NCBI GenBank assembly: GCA_022316685.1
Contig: JAKJHU010000183.1
Span: 496,001 to 560,000, forward strand
DNA length: 64,000 nucleotides
Reading direction: 5' to 3'
DNA from: Progne subis subis
Taxonomy: Eukaryota > Chordata > Aves > Passeriformes > Hirundinidae
Part shown: piece by piece, positions 58,069-64,000 of the stretch
Numbering within the stretch: position 1 is the first letter of the stretch
Layout of the letters: the number at the start of each line of letters is the position of its first letter
Position numbers and translations under genes: made by a program
Notes under the pieces: generated by a model
Database searches by the model: none
Told to the model about the DNA's origin: nothing
Seen by the model: the letters and a program-made list of their open reading frames with translations, nothing else

Positions 58069-58969
58069 CACACGCTGCCACCTGCGCTGGGGCTGCCCTC
58101 AGCCCGCCCAAAATGGCCCAGGTTGAAAGGATTCCCTGGGCCCGGGTGTCCAAGACAGCCCAACAGGATCTTTAGGAGCGGCTCAAGCCAGCAGCAAACG
58201 CTGCCCTGCTCTGCGGGCTCAGGGCAGCAGAAGGAGCCCCCAGGGCTGCCGACGCAGCCGCCGTGGGAAGGGCACGGGGCCTTCCACAGAAGCTGGCACG
58301 GCCTCCTTGGGACACGTCCCGGCCGGTGGCCATCCTAAACCTGCGGGTGTGACACAGACACGAGGAACGTGTGGGCAGGGGCAGGAATGCTGCTGGGACC
58401 CCTGGGGCCCGGGGAGCACTGAAATCGGCGGGTGTGGCAGAGTCCCTGCCCAAGCAGACCTGCCACCCCCGCTGAGGACCAGCAGCGCTGCTGTCATCTC
58501 CTGCCCCAGAGACCTGTGCCCTGGGGGGCTTCTGTGCCGGAGGGAGCCAAAGCCAAGGTGCACTGGGGGCTGTGCTCCTTCTCCTGGGGCTGTGGGCAGG
58601 AGCGCCTGCAGCAACTGCTGGCAACTCTAGGTATCTATCAGATGATGTTTCTCCTTCCTGGAATGTTTGGGGTTTGTTTTTTTTTTTCCATAGAAGGGAG
58701 TGGCAGTAGCACCAGAGCACCATCAGCTGCTGAGTTTCCCAGGACGATTAGATTGTATAGGGACACTGTCATGTTTCAATGTGACCTTCTGTCTGTTCTT
58801 CTGGGAAAAAACATTAGCTCAGTCTCTGCTCTTCAACGCTCCAGTTGCTGCGTTTCTGTCGTTGCTGTAGCTGATGCAAGGCAAAGATTACCTCCAGACC
58901 CAAAGAGTCTTGCCTGAAAAGTCACTGGCCTACATTTAATTTTAATGCTTTGTTTTCTGCGTTTTCTAG

Positions 58970-59194
58970 AGCCTGCTGATCATTTTCAAGGATTTCTCCC
59001 TATCCCTAGGCCACATTCTCCGGACGTTCTGCTGTTACATCCTTTTGCATTTAGTGAAAGTGACCTGCAATGACCAGTCGATCAAAGCCCTGGGAGGACT
59101 TGAACCCCTGGGTGAAGCCAGGCAAAACATCCATTTCCCACACCTGAAGCCATTAGCTGCCAAGCGCTGTCCCCAGTGTCACACCCTGTCCCCT
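58970..59194 (+). other. Candidate plus-strand exon, 75 codons, U5
   Basis: Open across its length, with Pro to Gln and Thr to Ala changes relative to U1. Confidence 0.3.
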
Positions 59195-59297
59195 GTAAGT
59201 TTACCGGTGCCATTTAAAAGCGGTTCCCAAGGGAAGCAAGTGAAATATTTTTGCAATTTCCACATCAGCATTAAAATCCTTGACCAGATAAATCACA

Positions 59298-59838
59298 TGT
59301 CAGCCTGTCCCAGGCTACAATGTAAGATGTGCCCAAAGTATGTATTCTGTCGCCGTCTACATGAGCTGTTGAAACTAGGCTGGGCAGTGTTTCCCTTGCC
59401 CCCTGCCTCCGGACTGTCTTCTCTTCATGGCCCATCAATGCACTGCTGCATGACTCATAGATACCTCCCTCCAGGAGCTCTCTCTGTTTAATGGGCAATC
59501 AAGGACCCACAAAATGATATCAGCCCATTCCGAGATGCTCCCCCCAGGGGGAGGAGCCAAGCATTCCCAGCTGGATAGAATCTGGGATTTGGGACAGCAC
59601 AAGCAGCCTTAGCCACTGGATTCCCAGAGGACAAGAGTTATCAGACCTTTCTGCGGGAACACTGCTTCAACAAGACCACTTCATCTGGACTGCTACCACC
59701 ACGGTGTCAGGTTGTATTCTGACTCTGTCAGTGATCCTTTGTACTATGGCGTGTGCTCTATTTAATTTCATTTTACCTTTTTTTCTCTCCTATGAAATTG
59801 TTTTTTCTGACTTGGAGTCTCTCGCTGGTTTTGCCTAG
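59298..59838 (+). mobile_element. LTR-like insertion with deleted 3' end, U5
   Basis: Same TGTCAGCCTG start, but the right end (about 20 bp including CCAGCA and the flanking CACA) is replaced by GCCTAGAGGCCTTTTAAG. The end coordinate is approximate. Confidence 0.5.
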
Positions 59839-60357
59839 AGGCCTTTTAAGTACCAAAGCAGTCATTTTCACTCTGGATTTTTGTGTCTCTCAACAGTCAG
59901 CTTTTAGTTTTAGACACTACAGAAAAAGTCTCTGGTGTCCAGCTATGCCTTTGCATCAGCATACACTCCTGATGATTACTTCAGGCAGGAGCAGCAAAGC
60001 CAAGAATGAGGCAAACAGGCTCTTCCTGTGTTCTCATGTCCTGCACAGCACTGAGGAGTCAGGAGCCTCAGGGTGCACAGGAGGCCACAAAGACTTTGGG
60101 ATGCTGAAATGGACCAACCTGGTGCCTGTGCCCGGGCTGCACAGGGCTGAAGGGCAACTGGATGATCCAACAACGGTTGAATGGACACACCATGGCCCAT
60201 TGCAGACTCCTATTGCTAGTTCTGTGAGCTACAATATTCAGCTGTAACCAGCTGATTTTTTCATGTTTGCTTGAAATCCGGGAGAGGAAAAGGTAAACAT
60301 GGAGAAGTGCTCTTCCAGTCCCAGTGGCAGCGTGCCTGCCCACCACCTGTGCCCATG

Positions 60358-60427
60358 GCGGGGTGGTTGGAACTGGACGATCTTTATGATCCTCTCAAAC
60401 ACAAAGCGCGCTGGGATGCTGTGATTC
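60358..60427 (+). repeat. CR1 3'-tail remnant in unit, U5
   Basis: Same remnant as in U1. Confidence 0.65.
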
Positions 60428-60740
60428 CCCAAGTGGAGAGCAAAACTGAGCCATGTAAGTCTCTGCTTTTCTTCAGCGCCTGCCGCTTCTTCCTTTGCTC
60501 CAGGCAAGTCCAGGATTTAGTTTCCCAGCTCACGCGTGTGTCTGTAAGGTGCCTGCATGGAGGAGAGGAAGGGCCGCTGCAGCGCAGGGCTCGTGCTCCG
60601 TCAGAGCCTCTGTCTCACGACGGCACCAATGCCGCTGCCTTGGGACGCCCGACTGTGCAAGGCGAGTCCGGCCTCAAGGACGGCCATCGGAGTCAGTCGG
60701 GGGCACAAGCTGCAGCTGAAGCTGCCAAGCGTTACCATGG

Positions 60741-63700
60741 GGCTGGCAGGTCGAGAGAAACTTACTGTGGCCAACTCTGCTGAAGCCTTTTGCCAACCCA
60801 CAGGCAATTGTGCCCACGTTCTCCTCCCATTTGGCATCCCGGCTGGTGTGCATGCCTCATTGCGCACGTGCTGCTGTTCCTGTGCACACTCTGGTGCTGT
60901 TTCCGTGGGCTCCAGAGTGACTTGGGCAGCAGCGACTCCGCAGCCCCGCTCGAGGGGACGTCGCCGCCCTCCCCGCGGTGGCAGCAGCTCTGCGGCCCCA
61001 GAGCTCTGTGTCAGGGTGGCCTCGGTCACAGCACCGCAGCCTGGGCAGCCACGAGGGCCTGGGCTGGCCGCCAGCCCTGCCTCTGCCCGCTGCCCCTTAT
61101 TGGCAGCACCCAGCAGTCGTGCCCTGGCAGCGTGCCCCTGCCCTCCCTGTGCCCAGTCATCCCAGCCGGGACACCTCGGGGGAGTCCCCACCCTTCTGGT
61201 GGGGTGGTGTCCCCGCCTCGAGGGCTTCTACCGCAGACCCGCGAGGTCTGCTTTGGGGAAGCACCAGGGCAGCCGGGTGGCAGGAACAAGGCGGCTGCCT
61301 GGGGGCTGCTTATGGCCTCTGAACCCAGTTCCTCAGGACTTCCCACCACCCCAGCCCCTCAGAGTCTCCCCCAGCCCGGCCAAGCTGCCTGGCAGCAGTG
61401 GTGCAGCCCCGCAGGAGCTCCAGAGGAGCCCGTTCAAGAGGCACCTGGGAGCCCTCAGCCATCCAGCCAGCAACGCACGGGCAGGAGGACACAGAAGGCG
61501 CTTCCTGGCTGGCCCAGGGCATGTGACCATCTCCGCGCACCGGTCTTGCAGCGATCCCCGCAGCTCGGGCCGCTGCCCACCCGCTCTGTCGGCAGTGCAA
61601 AGGCTTCAGCGGGACCACCAAAGGCCAAGGCGCTTCTGGCCATTTTCCCTGCAAGACTCTGCGCCTGGGCAGCTCGCTGAGCGCAAGCACCCTTTTCCCC
61701 CCTTTTCCTCTCTGCCCTGCAGACCCTTGGCATCAAAAGAAATCTCCTTGCATCCTGTCTATTATAACACGTCCTATATTTATACAGTAAATAAAAATTA
61801 GAAGAAGAAAAGAACTGTCATGAAGAAAAAAAAAAATCCACACTGGCTCTGGTGGCCCCAAGGAGACAGAGTGTCCCGGATCAGCTCCCTGCAGAGCTGC
61901 AGCACCGCAGCCAGCCGAAGCGCAACAGTCGAGGCCGTGTCCTCCAGACCCTGCGGAGCTCATCTTGCAGGTTCTCGAACATGGAGTATCGAGACCTTTC
62001 TTCAGCCTTCAGCAAAGAGAAGGTCTGAACGGCCAAGTTTCTGATGGCAGGGCTGCTGTCATCTGCCATATTGTCAAGGGCTGGAAGAGAAAGGAACAGA
62101 GCCATGGTCAGATCCCGGAGCTGTGGGCACCCCAGGAGAGCCCCCTGCCAGGGCCAGCCCAGCCCGCTCTTGCCGTGGCCAGGAGGGAGCAGGGACCAAC
62201 GGGATCAGCCCAAAGCTGCTGGACACGAATGCGCCACGTGTCCCTGCAATCGCTGTGTGCTCTGCCCACGCCCTCCTCGTCCGCACAGGGAGCAGAGTCC
62301 CCGCAGCCGGGCCAGGGCTTGCGGCTTCCCCCGCCGGCCCCGCTGACAGCCCGCTGCCCTCACTCACCCTCGTAGATGAGCTGGAGCTGTTCCCGCTGCC
62401 TCCTCAGGCTCCGCCCGCACATTCCTGTGAACACAGAGCCTGTCAGGGCCCCAGCGGCACAGCTGCCGGCCCTGTGGCCACACGGCCTCCTGGCCCCGGC
62501 GCTTGCCGCCTGCTGCCGCCCAAGGGCACGGCTGCGAGAGGGCGGCAGCAGCCCCGAGGCCAGGCGGGGCTCCAGGGCGCCGGGCCCGGACACCGCTGCC
62601 GGGGCAGCATCCGGGGCCGGGGCCGAGCTACGGCGGGCCGGGGAGGGAGCTCGGGTTCGTGGCTCACCAATGAACCTGATGGCCGCCTCTCGCAGGGGCT
62701 CCTGGGAGGTCTTCAGGTATGGCAGGGCCTGGCGCAGGAACTCGGCCGCTCGGCTCCTGTTCTCTTGCAGCTGGAGAGAGCGGCAGGAGGGGAGGGTTGG
62801 GGTGGGCTCAGCTCCCCGGCCGGGCTCTCGCTGCGCCCAGCCCCGGCCTCCCGTGCCCACACAGCCCTGAGGCCCGGCCAGCAGCCGCTGGCGCCAGGCT
62901 CTGGAGGGGGCAGAGAGCCGGGTGCTGCCCGGGCCCGCCTCGCCCATCGGCTCGGGGCCGCAGGAGCCTGGAGAAGAGCCCACACGGGCCCTGGGTCCAG
63001 CACTGGGCAGAGGCACAGCTGCCAAGCCCACACACCAAGCACCACAGTCAGGGGGCTTCTCCCGGCTGAGGCTCGGGCTTCCAAGCCATTCTTACCAGGC
63101 ACTTGCTGAACTTCCACAACTTGTTGTTCTTCACCAGTTTTTCAAGATCCCTCCTCTTCAGGTACCTGGCGGCACAAAGCAGCATTTCCAGAGAAGCCTG
63201 TGGGGAAGCAGAGACGCGTAGATGGCACCATAGCCCAGGGTACAGGAGCCGCGTCCCTGTGCCAAGTCTGGAGAGGCTGCAGCCCGCAAGGCGCCAGGGC
63301 AGGAGGCAGCCGAGCCCCCTCCCAGGGGGACACACCAGCCGCCCACGAGTCCTCACCTCTGCCACATCCTGGTTCTCATCATAACAGTGAAGAACGAGTG
63401 GGACCAGGCTCTGCCACACATGTAGCTTGAAAGGCTTCTCTGCCTCTTCCATTAAAAACTCCTGCATTTCTTGATAGAGCATCATGGAGAGGAGCTGCAC
63501 AACGCTTTTGTCCTGTATGAGGGAAGAAAAATAGTCGTCTGCATCACCTGCTCAGAGCTCAGCTGGGTGTGGGCCGGAAATCTGCAGGGCACCAAGTGTC
63601 CAGGCAGCACCCAGTGGCTGGGGCTACAGAGCCTTACGTGGTGAAAGAGCGGCAGGAGCGCCTCAGCCAGCTGCAGGGCAAAGAAGCTGGGTATCAGCAC

Positions 63701-64000
63701 GTCCTTGTCGAAGACTATAAAGATGAGTACCATGACTGTCATCGCAAGTATGTCCGCATCTTTGTCCTTCAGGAGCTCCACAAGCCTTTCAGTCAGGCTG
63801 CACATTTTTTCAGTCTGTGCGGAACACAAGTCTGTGAAATGCCACCCTGGTGCTGCAGGGCCCAGAGGCCAAAGGCCTGTCCTGAAGCCCTCGGGCAGCT
63901 GAACCGGGAGGCAGGAGAGCTGGGAGCAGCTGCCTCAGTGCCCAAAACGCAGCCCAGCCCAAGCGACCGCGCTCCCCATCCCCACACTGCCCGCACGGCT
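60741..64000. repeat. Array unit U6 (partial)
   Basis: First 3260 bp of a sixth unit; the array runs past the window end. Class II-like, but with its own substitutions, and the 75-bp spacer segment is present. Confidence 0.95.
61881..63814 (-). CDS. MROH-like HEAT-repeat protein, copy U6 (3' exons only)
   Basis: The window ends inside the intron 5' of exon 10, so exons 1-9 are not seen. Visible exons 5' to 3': e10 63638-63814, e11 63357-63512, e12 63096-63197, e13 62668-62770, e14 62368-62424, e15 61881-62080 (TGA). All have intact length, including five T in exon 12. Sequence is class II but the most diverged of that class: exon 10 reads KDKDADILAMTVMVLIFIVF, exon 11 SVVQLLSMMLYQEMQEFLME, exon 13 AAEFLRQALPYLKTSQEP, exon 15 MADDSSPAIRNLAVQTFSLL. 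Exon 14 ends IYE where U1 has IYK and U3-U5 IYQ. It may represent the older class II lineage from which U3-U5 derive. Confidence 0.7.

Larger units (their letters stand above)
51389..60740. repeat. Array unit U5
   Basis: 9352 bp. The 3' gene half is close to U3/U4, while its 5' half (exons 7-8, spacer, LTR-like end) is more diverged than in any other complete unit. The change falls roughly between 54830 and 55060. Confidence 0.95.
57880..61880. other. Spacer between U5 and U6 genes
   Basis: Same order as other spacers. The U6 part retains the 75-bp segment that U3-U5 lack (61130-61215). No further gene seen. Confidence 0.6.
14062..64000. repeat. Tandem array of ~9.1-9.5 kb gene-bearing units (U1-U6)
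   Basis: Five complete head-to-tail units and a sixth cut by the window end. Taking GGCTGGCAGGTCGAGAGAAA (GGCAGGCAAGTCAAGAGAAA in U1) as origin, units start at 14062, 23184, 32642, 42005, 51389 and 60741. U3 and U4 are the closest pair by eye. The left edge is graded: U1 is diverged and lacks a 27-bp piece up to about 14170, then becomes near-identical to the others. Confidence 0.95.

Noticed and set aside
14062..64000. CRISPR array or bacterial tandem locus
   Set aside because: The repeat unit is about 9 kb with spliced genes and LINE fragments; there are no short direct repeats with unique spacers.

Overview
This is a vertebrate, most likely bird, genomic window. The genes have many short exons with GT/AG splice sites, the flanks carry several copies of the CR1 LINE 3' end (the typical avian repeat), and the array genes resemble the maestro HEAT-like (MROH) family, which is expanded in birds. 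A songbird is plausible but is inference. No bacterial gene organisation, tRNA, rRNA or CRISPR was seen.

Layout. (1) 339-4360, plus strand: the 3' seven exons of an aryl hydrocarbon receptor (AHR) family gene: the end of PAS-A, PAS-B and the C-terminal transactivation region. The bHLH exons lie upstream of the window. (2) 4361-14061: the AHR 3' UTR, then about 9 kb of intergenic DNA with CR1 fragments, an AT-rich tract, poly-C and poly-T. No gene was recognised there. (3) 14062-64000: a head-to-tail tandem array of units of 9122, 9458, 9363, 9384 and 9352 bp, plus a sixth unit cut by the window end (U1-U6).

Each unit carries one minus-strand MROH-like HEAT-repeat gene. I resolved 15 exons; U1 keeps about 699 codons open over them. 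Each unit also has a spacer with a CpG-rich presumed promoter zone (a CACGTG box and two GGGCCC-centred palindromes exactly 62 bp apart), a 65-bp-period minisatellite, a candidate plus-strand exon of 75 codons, an LTR-like insertion (absent in U1) and a CR1 remnant.

The most striking signal is that the units are nearly identical in introns and 5' exons, yet exons 9, 10, 11, 12 and 15 fall into two very different protein classes (U1/U2 versus U3-U6). In several places the divergence stops at the splice site. Exon 11 differs at 27 of 52 residues between U1 and U3, while the intron between exons 9 and 10 shows about 4 mismatches in 208 bp between U1 and U4. This looks like concerted evolution of the repeat combined with exon-focused diversification or exon-sized conversion. 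U2-U5 each carry 1-bp coding indels. Some look like assembly consensus errors; one is shared by U4 and U5.
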